Below, piece by piece: positions 51,383-58,606 of a DNA stretch of 64,000 nt. Position 1 is the first letter of the stretch. Each line of letters starts with the position of its first letter. The position numbers were made by a program, and so were the translations under genes. Source of the stretch: Nocardia sp. (GTDB taxonomy: Bacteria; Actinomycetota; Actinomycetes; Mycobacteriales; Mycobacteriaceae); assembly GCF_025465275.1 (NCBI RefSeq), contig NZ_JAODNK010000025.1, positions 1 through 64,000 of the forward strand. Direction: 5' to 3'. The notes below the pieces were generated by a model, which saw nothing but the letters and a program-made list of their open reading frames with translations, searched no databases and was not told the origin of the DNA.

Positions 51383-51991
51383 ATGTCTGCTGGTAGCACC
51401 TGCATTTTCCCGGTTGGCGCCGATGTCTGTGGCGTTCCGGTTACCCCGCGCCCCGGCCCTGGCCGTCCCCGAACCTATTGCGACAACCCGCAACACACCG
51501 CGCTTGGCAAGCACCGTTACGAGCAGCGCGTCGCGAAGGCCCGCGCCGCGGCCGAGCAGCCGCCCGCCACGGTCGCAGAACGTGTAGCCGTACTCGGCGC
51601 CGCGGTCGCTCGAATCGAACGACTCAAGGGTGAACTCGTCGCCGAGCTCGCCGACGCCGAGGAGCTCGTCGCCGACCTCGCAGACAGTGAACAGAATCTC
51701 GCGGACCTGGACCGTGTCGAAACCATCGCCCTTGCTCGCGTGCGCCAAGCAGAGGCCGCGCGGCAGGCATCAGACGTCATAGCTGAGATTGCCCGCGAGG
51801 ATGCCGCACAGGCCCAGCGGAACACAGCCGAGGTTCGAAACGAGGCCTCCGACGCCGTCTCTCGGATGCGAACGGACTGCGATCGTGAAGTCGCACGGGT
51901 GCTCGCAGTCGCCGATGCCGAGATCACCCGAGCCACGACGGCCCAAGTCCTCGCCAAAGATCGTCCGCGGCGGCGGATCTCAGCGGTTTAG
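51383..51991 (+). CDS. Coiled-coil protein with N-terminal cysteine cluster
   Basis: A 202-residue protein of no recognised family. Residues 1-40 contain three cysteines around a basic turn (STCIFPVGADVCG ... RPRTYCDNPQH), resembling a small zinc-binding head. Residues 55-190 are an almost unbroken Ala/Glu/Arg-rich coiled coil (AVARIERLKGELVAELADAEELV). The layout recalls KfrA-like plasmid proteins (DNA-binding head plus long coil). It is convergent with, and overlaps by four bases, the membrane protein gene that follows. Confidence 0.65.
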   Translation: MSAGSTCIFPVGADVCGVPVTPRPGPGRPRTYCDNPQHTALGKHRYEQRVAKARAAAEQPPATVAERVAVLGAAVARIERLKGELVAELADAEELVADLADSEQNLADLDRVETIALARVRQAEAARQASDVIAEIAREDAAQAQRNTAEVRNEASDAVSRMRTDCDREVARVLAVADAEITRATTAQVLAKDRPRRRISAV

Positions 51992-52767
51992 TCGACGTCC
52001 TCGCGGCGGCCGGCGGCGGTGACGAGGCCGACCCCCGCGAGCAGCAGCAGACCGGGCACACCCCAAACGAGCATGACAGTCGGGAAGTACGCCTCAAGAG
52101 CGTCACTGTCCGTGAGGAGAAATGCGGCGCCAGTGACCGAGATTCCGATGCCGACAATACCGATGCCTAACAGCCCTGCCGTGGTGAGGCGTGGCGATTC
52201 GGGATCGCGCAGGCTGACCAGAGCCGCCGTGAAGACAATCACGCCACCTACGAAAGGCCAAGCCAGGTACAGCCAGGTCAAGGCCTCCGATCCCGGATCG
52301 TGCAGGTCCATCATGTCGTCGACCTCGACTCGCGACACATCACCGAGCAGCCACACCAACCACGCTGCTGTTCCCATGGCGAGGTTGACGGCCGCCCACA
52401 AATTCGCTGCGGCGACTTCGACCGAACGGCTAGCGGATACGAACCGCACTGCGGTGCGCGCCTGCCGGTGTGTGTCGAGTGCACGCTGAATCCGTTCGCG
52501 GACCCGTCGGTCTTGGAAGATCACCGGCAGGCATATTTTACCGAGCGTCCACCACGCGGCACCGGCGAGCAGGACATGCCATAGATCGGTCACGTTGGCG
52601 ACGGTGGACACACGAGGATCTATCGCCTCGTCAACGATGTTGAGGCGCACAACGAACGCCACCGCTATTGCACACAGACCGATAGTCAGTACAGGTGCGC
52701 GGCGACCACGAACGCTAATCAGGCGGCCAAGGACGACCGCCACCAGAGGAACCAAACCCACGAACAT
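51988..52767 (-). CDS. Multi-pass membrane protein of unknown function
   Basis: A 259-residue protein with about seven hydrophobic helices (MFVGLVPLVAVVLGRLI; LTIGLCAIAVAFVVRL; WHVLLAGAAWWTLGKI; LWAAVNLAMGTAAWLVWLL; WLYLAWPFVGGVIVFTAALV; GLLGIGIVGIGISVTGAAFLL; VMLVWGVPGLLLLAGVGLV) and one cytoplasmic loop rich in Arg (QDRRVRERIQRALDTHRQA). It is transcribed opposite to the lytic operon, so it is probably expressed in the lysogen. Such genes next to integrases are often cargo, for example superinfection exclusion, but no family is recognised. Confidence 0.65.
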   Translation of the reverse strand: MFVGLVPLVAVVLGRLISVRGRRAPVLTIGLCAIAVAFVVRLNIVDEAIDPRVSTVANVTDLWHVLLAGAAWWTLGKICLPVIFQDRRVRERIQRALDTHRQARTAVRFVSASRSVEVAAANLWAAVNLAMGTAAWLVWLLGDVSRVEVDDMMDLHDPGSEALTWLYLAWPFVGGVIVFTAALVSLRDPESPRLTTAGLLGIGIVGIGISVTGAAFLLTDSDALEAYFPTVMLVWGVPGLLLLAGVGLVTAAGRREDVD

Positions 52768-52819
52768 GACCGGATGTTACGAGTACCCACCGACATTCGT
52801 GATGAAACTGGTTGATGCA

Positions 52820-53110
52820 TCACATACCGAGCTGTCTGCGTAGCTCTCGACCGGGGGAGGGTTGCGGGTAGTCACCGGTTGCCAAGCGGCGCAGAACCTC
52901 ATCGAGAAGCTCGCCAGGCGGGATGTTTAGTGCCGTAGACGCCTCGATCAGATCTGCGATCGAGGCCTCACGCAAGCCGTCCTCTGTCCGCTGGTACGTG
53001 TTGCGGCCCCAGCCCAATCTTGCCCAAAATTGGGCTCTGGACAACTCGGCCGCCTCCCGGCGGACGCTGAGCGCCTTCCCAAAAGCCCTGTTTACGTTGC
53101 CCCGATCCAT
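52820..53110 (-). CDS. XRE-family phage regulator 1
   Basis: A 96-residue single-domain helix-turn-helix protein (KALSVRREAAELSRAQFWAR, then LGWGRNTYQRTEDGLREASI). It lies divergent from the 53265 gene. Three inverted repeats occur in and before its 5' end (see separate entry), consistent with autoregulation. The HTH is at residues 10-65; the last 30 residues are a short helix tail. Confidence 0.85.
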   Translation of the reverse strand: MDRGNVNRAFGKALSVRREAAELSRAQFWARLGWGRNTYQRTEDGLREASIADLIEASTALNIPPGELLDEVLRRLATGDYPQPSPGRELRRQLGM

Positions 53111-53158
53111 GAGATCAGGCTATCTCATGGGTTGATCTTGCCGCGCCCAGATCTGGGC
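53022..53158. promoter_or_regulatory. Operator set of XRE regulator 1
   Basis: Two 14-bp symmetrical sites, GCCCAAAATTGGGC (53022-53035, inside the regulator gene) and GCCCAGATCTGGGC (53145-53158, in the intergenic region), share the pattern GCCCA-n4-TGGGC. A third, different inverted repeat, ATGAGAT-n6-ATCTCAT (53109-53128), covers the regulator start codon. A looser GCCCAATGGGGC occurs near 53310. Binding by the adjacent regulator is inferred. Confidence 0.6.
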
Positions 53159-53264
53159 CGTAAGGTTTGCGGTGCGTTGACTCGGCGGGGTGAAGGGCAG
53201 CACGCAGGGTTCGGCGACTCCATCGGGAACGGAGCCGCAGCGCGGTAACTCAGGTGGAGGACCA

Positions 53265-53519
53265 GTGAAATACGCGATGCCGGAAGATGATTCAGCCGAT
53301 GACGATCTGCGCCCAATGGGGCGGGGGCTGTTCCGATCTTCGGGGCGCGCAATTTGGCAAGCGCGAAGCGATCAACGTACCGAGGAACTGACCGACCTGC
53401 TGGCGAGCGTGATCCGGATGCCGGCCTCGCGGTTCATCCTTGAGGTTCAGGCCCGAGGGCACGACCCGGTGCGAGTGCTGAACGAACTAACCCCCGAGTT
53501 CCAGCGCCTTTTTCAGTAG
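53265..53519 (+). CDS. Small phage protein opposite XRE regulator 1
   Basis: An 84-residue protein starting at GTG 53265 after GGAGG (MKYAMPEDDSADDDLRPMGR). It has an acidic N-terminus and a helical C-terminal half (RTEELTDLLASVIRMPASRF). It is the first plus-strand gene controlled by the 53145 operator region and ends convergently inside XRE regulator 2 (33-base overlap). No family recognised. Confidence 0.6.
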   Translation: MKYAMPEDDSADDDLRPMGRGLFRSSGRAIWQARSDQRTEELTDLLASVIRMPASRFILEVQARGHDPVRVLNELTPEFQRLFQ

Positions 53520-53771
53520 TTCTCCAAGCTCGACCCCCAATGCGGTGCTGATCCGCAGCATCTGCGGCATTCGCATGGATGACTGCCCGGTCTCGAACCG
53601 GCCGATGGTCTTCTTGCTGATACCTGTTCGCTCTGCGAGTTCGTCTTGCGTCATCTTGTTTCGCTCGGCTCGCATGACCATGATCGCCTTGCCTAACGCC
53701 AGATCTAGCTTGCGCGCGGCCTCATCCATGTCGTCGTCCCGGTCGCCGGGGTCGGCGGCTGATGTTTTCAT
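53487..53771 (-). CDS. XRE-family phage repressor 2 (CI-like)
   Basis: A 94-residue protein with a clear lambda-type HTH: MRAERNKMTQDELAERTGIS, then KKTIGRFETGQSSMRMPQML. Start at ATG 53771 (MKTSAADPGD) because the next upstream Met adds only a short tail. It is divergent from the Cro-like gene at 53923, with GGACA-type inverted repeats between them. This is the best candidate for the lysogeny repressor. Confidence 0.85.
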   Translation of the reverse strand: MKTSAADPGDRDDDMDEAARKLDLALGKAIMVMRAERNKMTQDELAERTGISKKTIGRFETGQSSMRMPQMLRISTALGVELGELLKKALELGG

Positions 53772-53817
53772 GTGTCCATTTAAGGGCCAAATCTGACCAT
53801 TGCACAAGTGTGGCCGT

Positions 53818-53910
53818 CAGGACACTCTTTTGTCCTGCTGGTTGCCGGGAGGTCTCTGGGCAGTCCTTCTATGGGACATCTTCGGCTTGCAAAGGGACAA
53901 TTCTGTCCCT
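53818..53910. promoter_or_regulatory. Operator region of the phage immunity switch
   Basis: Between the divergent regulator genes lie CAGGACA-n6-TGTCCTG (53818-53837), a single GGGACA near 53873, and AGGGACA-n4-TGTCCCT (53893-53910). All share the half-site GGACA. The last lies 12 bases before the Cro-like start. This is the arrangement of a bistable CI/Cro control region. Confidence 0.7.
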
Positions 53911-53922
53911 AATGTGGTCAAC

Positions 53923-54150
53923 ATGTTCCCTATCAACACGGCTACCGCGGCAACCGTTCGCGACGCCATCGCGCAGGCCGAGCGGACCGAGGTATCCGTC
54001 GCCAAGGGCGCACATATCACCCCGTCGACATGGCAGCGGCGTATCCATGGCAGAACCTCCTTTACCGTGAACGACCTGAGCCGGATCTCTGCCGACCTCG
54101 GTGTGAAGATCGGCGACTTGGTCGACACCATCGCGGACAAGCTGCGATGA
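53923..54150 (+). CDS. Cro-like small helix-turn-helix protein
   Basis: A 75-residue protein (MFPINTATAATVRDAIAQAE) with an XRE-like HTH: ISPSTW-type helix TPSTWQRRIHGRTSFTVNDL, then SRISADLGVKIGDLV. It starts at ATG 53923 just after the palindromic operator and overlaps the next gene (ATGA). First gene of the rightward early operon; a Cro role is inferred from position. Confidence 0.75.
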   Translation: MFPINTATAATVRDAIAQAERTEVSVAKGAHITPSTWQRRIHGRTSFTVNDLSRISADLGVKIGDLVDTIADKLR

Positions 54151-54389
54151 CCTCCACCGATGAGCTGCGGCTCTACACCCTGAGTGAGACCGCCGAACGT
54201 CTTCACGTCACCGTGGATTGGCTTACGAAGCGTGTTCGCGCTCGGCGTCTGCCCGCGCGCAAAAGCGGGCGTGACTGGACATTCTCGGCAGCCGATATCC
54301 GGGCCGCGATCGAGGCCATGGCGGTACCCGCGACATACGAAACCCTCACCGAGGCAACGGAAGTTAGCCGAGGGGGTGCCGACCGATGA
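54147..54389 (+). CDS. Excisionase-family DNA-binding protein
   Basis: An 80-residue MerR-like winged HTH of the excisionase type: LYTLSETAERLHVTVDWLTK, then RVRARRLPARKSGRDWTFSA. Its position directly after the Cro-like gene fits a recombination directionality factor for the integrase, although other DNA-binding roles are possible. Both junctions are ATGA overlaps. Confidence 0.8.
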   Translation: MTSTDELRLYTLSETAERLHVTVDWLTKRVRARRLPARKSGRDWTFSAADIRAAIEAMAVPATYETLTEATEVSRGGADR

Positions 54390-54712
54390 TCGCCCCTACT
54401 GCTGAGTACGAAACGTTCTCACTCGAAGAGGCTTGTGCGCTCACGGGCGCGCCATCGCCCGATTGGATGTCTCGCTTGCTCAACGCTGGTGAGCTGACGG
54501 GAATCCTTTCGGGCACGTCGTGGCGGATGACGCATAGCGACATGGCTCAGGTTGTTGCCCACATGCGCGGAGTCGCTGAACGGCATGTCGCCGAACGCGC
54601 AGCCAGACGCGCAATCCAACACCCAGAACCCGCGCAGAACATGCCGCCTAACGCCGCCGGACTGTCAGCACGCAGCGCGTCCCGCCTTCGCCGCCGCGCC
54701 GCCACCCCCTGA
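54386..54712 (+). CDS. Small phage protein with MerR-like fold
   Basis: A 108-residue protein. Residues 8-60 look like a second, weaker winged-helix of the same type as the preceding gene (SLEEACALTGAPSPDWMSRL, LNAGELTGILSGTSWRMTHS). The remainder is an Arg/Ala-rich tail. It overlaps the preceding gene by four bases. Possibly a paralogue of the excisionase-like protein. Confidence 0.6.
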   Translation: MIAPTAEYETFSLEEACALTGAPSPDWMSRLLNAGELTGILSGTSWRMTHSDMAQVVAHMRGVAERHVAERAARRAIQHPEPAQNMPPNAAGLSARSASRLRRRAATP

Positions 54713-54852
54713 TTTTCCGCGGTGCGGCGCGCGTCGATGTCGCACAGCGGATCGCGTGACCGGCTGGAGGGACCGCCGGGCGACCCCCTCACGCCCAGCT
54801 CCACCGATCACGCACCACATCAAAACGCACGAAGCCGATTGGAGGACAACAC

Positions 54853-55044
54853 ATGATCACCGTGCTCGCCGTTGCCGCGCTGTGGTCGCTCGTCTCAGTG
54901 GCCGTACTTCCCGCGCTGTTGCTCGCCTTCTTCCGGCCGGCACCCGAAGCGTCGCGAAACCTTCGCAGCATGTCGGCCGTTTCGACCAGCCTGCTCGCCC
55001 TCGTCGTCCTGACGCTCGGCGCGCTCTGGGTGGTCTGGCCATGA
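54853..55044 (+). CDS. Small two-helix membrane protein
   Basis: A 63-residue protein after a clear TTGGAGGA ribosome site. Two hydrophobic helices (VLAVAALWSLVSVAVLPALLLAFF and VSTSLLALVVLTLGALWVVW) are joined by a short polar loop. Function unknown; small membrane proteins at this operon position can be lysis or exclusion factors, but there is no specific evidence. The 140 bases before it hold no gene. Confidence 0.6.
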   Translation: MITVLAVAALWSLVSVAVLPALLLAFFRPAPEASRNLRSMSAVSTSLLALVVLTLGALWVVWP

Positions 55045-55343
55045 CCGCAAACGCAGCGACGCCCGGCGCGAACCATTCCGCGCCGGGCGCCATCCAAACC
55101 GCTACCTCAACTCCGCGCGCCGAGGTGCAACTCGTCGCGCACGAAGCAACGAACGGAATCCTACCTATGACAAGCACACTCGCCGCCGCTATGGCGGCCG
55201 AGATGCACGACGCCGCCGTAATTCGGCTGCGCGAGGAGTCATCCGCCGCCCTGTTCCGTGGCGATCTCGACATCGCGGCCGGCCTTGAGAAGGCCGCCGA
55301 CGATCTCGACGCCGCCCAGGACCAGATCGGCGGTACCCCATGA
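55041..55343 (+). CDS. Hypothetical phage protein
   Basis: A 100-residue protein beginning at the ATGA overlap with the preceding gene. The first 45 residues are Ala/Thr-rich and disordered. An alternative start at the internal Met (MTSTLAAAMAAEMHDAAVIR) would leave a compact helical protein of 58 residues. No family recognised. Confidence 0.5.
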   Translation: MTANAATPGANHSAPGAIQTATSTPRAEVQLVAHEATNGILPMTSTLAAAMAAEMHDAAVIRLREESSAALFRGDLDIAAGLEKAADDLDAAQDQIGGTP

Positions 55344-55546
55344 GCGAGACAGCCGAGGTAATCGCTGACCTCTGCGACCGGGTGCACACGTTGTACGCCG
55401 AGCTGGATATCGCACACGCGAAAGCTGCGGCCGAGTCCGGAGCGGTACTGGATTTCGCGGACGAGCTCGCTGCCGCTGACAACACCGAATTCTCACCTGC
55501 GGTGGCCGCTGGTCGACTGCGCTGCCTCGTCCGGGGGCAGTGGTGA
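55340..55546 (+). CDS. Small helical phage protein
   Basis: A 68-residue, Ala/Glu-rich, predominantly helical protein (MSETAEVIADLCDRVHTLYA). Translationally coupled on both sides (ATGA and GTGA). No family recognised. Confidence 0.5.
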   Translation: MSETAEVIADLCDRVHTLYAELDIAHAKAAAESGAVLDFADELAAADNTEFSPAVAAGRLRCLVRGQW

Positions 55547-55863
55547 CCATGTCCGCAGTGGTGCTGATCAGCGCCAGCCTCCTAATACTCGCCCTCGCCG
55601 TCGCCGCGCTCGTGGACCTGCTGATGAATACACCTCTGCCGGTGTGGATCTCGTGCCCGAACTGCGACGGGCGCGGCGTGATGGACCGCGACATCAGCGA
55701 CCCGCACACCTGCAGCGCATGTCAGGGCTGGGGGCGGGTGCAGGACGTCGACACGGCGCATGACCTGGCCGAGGAACCTGCGCAACTGTTCCCGTCGCGA
55801 CTACGGCGCCAGGTGTGCCGCGCGTGTAGCGCTCTGCGCACCCTGACGAGAGGCAACCAGTGA
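55543..55863 (+). CDS. Membrane protein with DnaJ-like zinc ribbon
   Basis: A 106-residue protein from GTG 55543 (overlapping the previous TGA). An N-terminal membrane helix (VLISASLLILALAVAALVDLL) is followed by two CxxCxGxG units (CPNCDGRG and CSACQGWG), the zinc-binding pattern of DnaJ, and a third cysteine pair (VCRACSALR). A membrane-tethered zinc ribbon is plausible; the function is unknown. Confidence 0.65.
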   Translation: MTMSAVVLISASLLILALAVAALVDLLMNTPLPVWISCPNCDGRGVMDRDISDPHTCSACQGWGRVQDVDTAHDLAEEPAQLFPSRLRRQVCRACSALRTLTRGNQ

Positions 55864-56108
55864 TGTTCCATCATATGACCGCAGCCGATTTCGACCAGAT
55901 GCACGCCGGCACCCGCGACACTGTCGACGACCTGATCAAGAACCTGATTTTGGTTGGTAAGCGCTGCTCGTGCGGCGAGCCGATCGACTCGCAACGCCAC
56001 ATGACCACCATCGTGGGCTACCTCGGCAGTCAGTACAACGCGGCTGATTTAGCGCTGTTGCTCGCCGAAGCCCTGACGCGTCTCGCCCTCGCGCAGGGGG
56101 CGCTATGA
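55860..56108 (+). CDS. Hypothetical phage protein
   Basis: An 81-82-residue helical protein; GTG at 55860 (overlapping the previous stop) or ATG at 55863. A central CSCGEPIDSQRH could bind metal. It is coupled to the whiB-like gene by ATGA. No family recognised. Confidence 0.5.
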   Translation: MMFHHMTAADFDQMHAGTRDTVDDLIKNLILVGKRCSCGEPIDSQRHMTTIVGYLGSQYNAADLALLLAEALTRLALAQGAL

Positions 56109-56380
56109 GGTGGGAGGACCGCGCTGCGTGCGCCGGATTCCCAACCGAGTGCTTCTTTGTGGACGGCCGAAATAGCGACCCCGAACGTCAGGCATCGGTG
56201 CGGGTCGCGGTGCGCGTGTGCGTCAACTGCGACGTGCGCAAAGAATGCGCACGTCTCGCGCAGAGCATCGCTGCGCGACAAGGTGTTTGGGGCGGAGTCG
56301 ACCTCGGCGGCGGGCAGCGCGTCCCGCCGAACTCACTGAAGCTATTGGACCTTGTGGCCGGGGTGGAGGCCGCCGCGTGA
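56105..56380 (+). CDS. WhiB-family transcription regulator (phage-encoded)
   Basis: A 91-residue WhiB-like protein. It has the start WEDRAACAG, an acidic FFVDGRNSD segment, CVNCDVRKEC providing three of the four cluster cysteines (C-x2-C-x5-C), and the turn GVWGGVDL. The fourth ligand is Cys9 or Cys16. WhiB proteins bind a 4Fe-4S cluster and the primary sigma factor. Phage-encoded members (such as WhiBTM4) can repress host whiB genes. Here it lies just before the recombination genes of the early operon. Confidence 0.92.
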   Translation: MRWEDRAACAGFPTECFFVDGRNSDPERQASVRVAVRVCVNCDVRKECARLAQSIAARQGVWGGVDLGGGQRVPPNSLKLLDLVAGVEAAA

Positions 56381-57210
56381 CCGCGCCGACTGTGCCCGGC
56401 GTGTATGCCGGTGTGCCCGAGCACGTTTACCACGGCGATCTCGGGTCGCTGTCCTCGAGCGGCGCCCGCCGCCTGCTCGAACTCGCCCCCAAGGAGTGGC
56501 TGTACGAGCGTGACCACCCGGAAACGCGCGAGCCCACACCCGAGATGGAAATGGGTACCGACGTTCACACCGACGTTCTGGGCGTCGGCCCCCGTCGAGT
56601 CGAGATCAAGGCACCAGACTTCAAGAAACCTGCAGATCAGAAGCGCCGCAAGGAAATCCGGGCCCGCGGGGAAATCCCGCTACTCACACGCCAGATCGCC
56701 ACTGTCGAGGCTATGGCCGAAGCAGTGCTCACCGACGCCGACGCCGGTCCGTTGCTGGCGTCCGGAGTTCCCGAACTCAGCGCGTACGGCCGCGATCCGA
56801 TCACCGGCGTAATGATGCGCGCCCGGACCGATTGGGTCCACGAGCGCAGCGGCGGCCGGATCGGAATCGACCTCAAGACGTGCGACTCGTCGAGCCCGGC
56901 CGATTTCGCCGCCGAGGTGCGCCGCTGGTCGTACCACGTTCAACAGGCCTGGTATGAGCAGGTTTTCGCCGAGGCCGGCCAACCGCTCGACGCGTTCGTG
57001 TTCGTCGCCGTCGCCAAACGCCGCCCGCACCTGGTAGCCGTGCACGAGCTCAAGCCGCGCGTCGTCGACCTCGGTCGCGACATCGCCCGCCGTGCCCTCG
57101 ACAAGTACGCGCGATGCATCGAGCACAACGAATGGCCCGGCCACGGCCGCGGCTTCCATCAAATCGACCTCCCTGATTGGGAATTCAAGAAGGAGCTGTA
57201 CCGATCGTGA
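56377..57210 (+). CDS. PD-(D/E)XK nuclease-like phage exonuclease
   Basis: A 277-residue protein of the RecE/YqaJ-like exonuclease group found beside RecT genes in actinophages. The N-terminus reads VYHGDLGSLSSSGARRLLEL. The active-site region is RIGIDLKTCDSSSPADFA (D-x-K core), followed by WSYHVQQAWYEQVFAEAG, the QxxxY-type motif. GTG 56377 overlaps the whiB stop. It should degrade the 5' strand of linear DNA for single-strand annealing with the next protein. Confidence 0.82.
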   Translation: MTAPTVPGVYAGVPEHVYHGDLGSLSSSGARRLLELAPKEWLYERDHPETREPTPEMEMGTDVHTDVLGVGPRRVEIKAPDFKKPADQKRRKEIRARGEIPLLTRQIATVEAMAEAVLTDADAGPLLASGVPELSAYGRDPITGVMMRARTDWVHERSGGRIGIDLKTCDSSSPADFAAEVRRWSYHVQQAWYEQVFAEAGQPLDAFVFVAVAKRRPHLVAVHELKPRVVDLGRDIARRALDKYARCIEHNEWPGHGRGFHQIDLPDWEFKKELYRS

Positions 57211-58274
57211 CTACCGCAATCGCTATCGCCGAACCTGTCGACGCCGCCTACGTTCCGGCCACACTGGACCCGCTCGATGCCCTGGTGCGCTACACGCAGA
57301 TGCTCGCCGTTGCGAAGGAATTCGCCGAGTACATCTGCATGACGCCGATGGTCCCGGCCATCTACCAGGGCAAGCCCAAGCACGCGACCGTCGCAATCCT
57401 GCACGGTGCCGAACTCGGATTGAACCCGCTGCAATCGCTGCAACAGATCTTCACAGTCCATGGGATGCCCGCGATCTACGCGCGGACCATGGTCGCTCTG
57501 CTCAAGGCAAAGGGCCACCGATTCAAGACGGTCGAGGCCGGACCCGACCGGGTCATCATCACCGGCACCTCGCGCGACGGCCGCGACACCGAAACGAGCG
57601 AGTGGACGATCGAGCGCGCCGACCGGGCGGGCTATATCCCGAAGCTCGACCCCGAGACCGGCGAGTACGTCAAGAACAGCAACGGCAAGCAGGCCGGGAA
57701 TACCAAGTACCTCACCGAGCCCGAAAACATGCTGTGGGCCAAGGCTGCGGCGACTGTGTGCCGTCGCCTCGCGCCTGACGTGCTGCTCGGGATCTCGCGC
57801 ACCGTCGAGGACCTCGAAAGCGAGCCCGAGCCGATCCATGTGCAGTCCGAGCGAGTATTGCCCGCCGAGGTGCTCGCCGCGAGTGCGCCGGCCGATCCTG
57901 TCGCGGCGGTGCAGACCTGGACGCCGCCCGCTGAGCCCGCAGAATCGAGCGTGAAACCGGAATCCGAGCAGGTCACGGACTCGGCTAAGGCCTCTCCCGA
58001 GGTGCCCACCGAGAAGCCGTCTACCCGCATCCAGCAGCGGAAGATCGCGCGCCTGTTCAACGAGCGGGGCGTCGAGGACGACGCCGTGAAGCTGGTCGCC
58101 GCCGGCACTTTCCTCGGCCGCGAGATCACCTCGGCGGACGCCATCACCTTCGACGAGGCGATTCGGCTGCTCGCTCACCTTGAGGAGCTGCCGATCGCGC
58201 TCGACAGCGTTGCCGAAGCAACGGGCGACTGGGCCAGCGATCGAGCCGACCTCGAGGGCGGTGAACAGCAGTGA
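57207..58274 (+). CDS. RecT-like single-strand annealing protein
   Basis: A 355-residue protein. The first 190 residues form the core (ATVAILHGAELGLNPLQSLQ, QIFTVHGMPAIYARTMVALL, LTEPENMLWAKAAATVCRRL, APDVLLGISRTVEDL), which follows the order of conserved segments in actinophage RecT-like proteins. About 100 residues of acidic linker and a C-terminal SAP-like/helical region (TRIQQRKIARLFNERGVEDD) follow. It is coupled to the exonuclease gene by GTGA, the RecE/RecT pairing. The family call rests on motif order, not an alignment. Confidence 0.75.
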   Translation: MTTAIAIAEPVDAAYVPATLDPLDALVRYTQMLAVAKEFAEYICMTPMVPAIYQGKPKHATVAILHGAELGLNPLQSLQQIFTVHGMPAIYARTMVALLKAKGHRFKTVEAGPDRVIITGTSRDGRDTETSEWTIERADRAGYIPKLDPETGEYVKNSNGKQAGNTKYLTEPENMLWAKAAATVCRRLAPDVLLGISRTVEDLESEPEPIHVQSERVLPAEVLAASAPADPVAAVQTWTPPAEPAESSVKPESEQVTDSAKASPEVPTEKPSTRIQQRKIARLFNERGVEDDAVKLVAAGTFLGREITSADAITFDEAIRLLAHLEELPIALDSVAEATGDWASDRADLEGGEQQ

Positions 58275-58606
58275 GCGCGCAGATTCCGCCGATGAGCGAC
58301 GACGAGGCGCGCGCACCGGCGAGCCTCTGGGAAGTCGGTTTCGAGTACCTCGTCGATTCCATGCGCACCCAGGCCACGTACACCGACCGTGCGCACGCGG
58401 CGCAAACGGCGCTCATGTTCTTCACTGCTGCGCAATCGCGCGCCCTGCTGGACCTCGGCGCGCTCGTTGCCGAGCAGCGCAAAGCGAATGTGATCGCAGC
58501 GTTCGAGGCTCGAGTCATCAAGGACGACGCCGAGTACATCCAAGCCCGCGAAACCGTGCGTGCGGTTCTCGGCCTCGATACCAATTCGACAGGACGGCCC
58601 GAATGA
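58271..58606 (+). CDS. Hypothetical phage protein
   Basis: A 111-residue protein, mostly helical (SLWEVGFEYLVDSMRTQATY ... LLDLGALVAEQRKANVIAAF), between the RecT-like and clamp-like genes with overlaps on both sides. No family recognised; position suggests a DNA-metabolism accessory. Confidence 0.5.
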   Translation: MSAQIPPMSDDEARAPASLWEVGFEYLVDSMRTQATYTDRAHAAQTALMFFTAAQSRALLDLGALVAEQRKANVIAAFEARVIKDDAEYIQARETVRAVLGLDTNSTGRPE

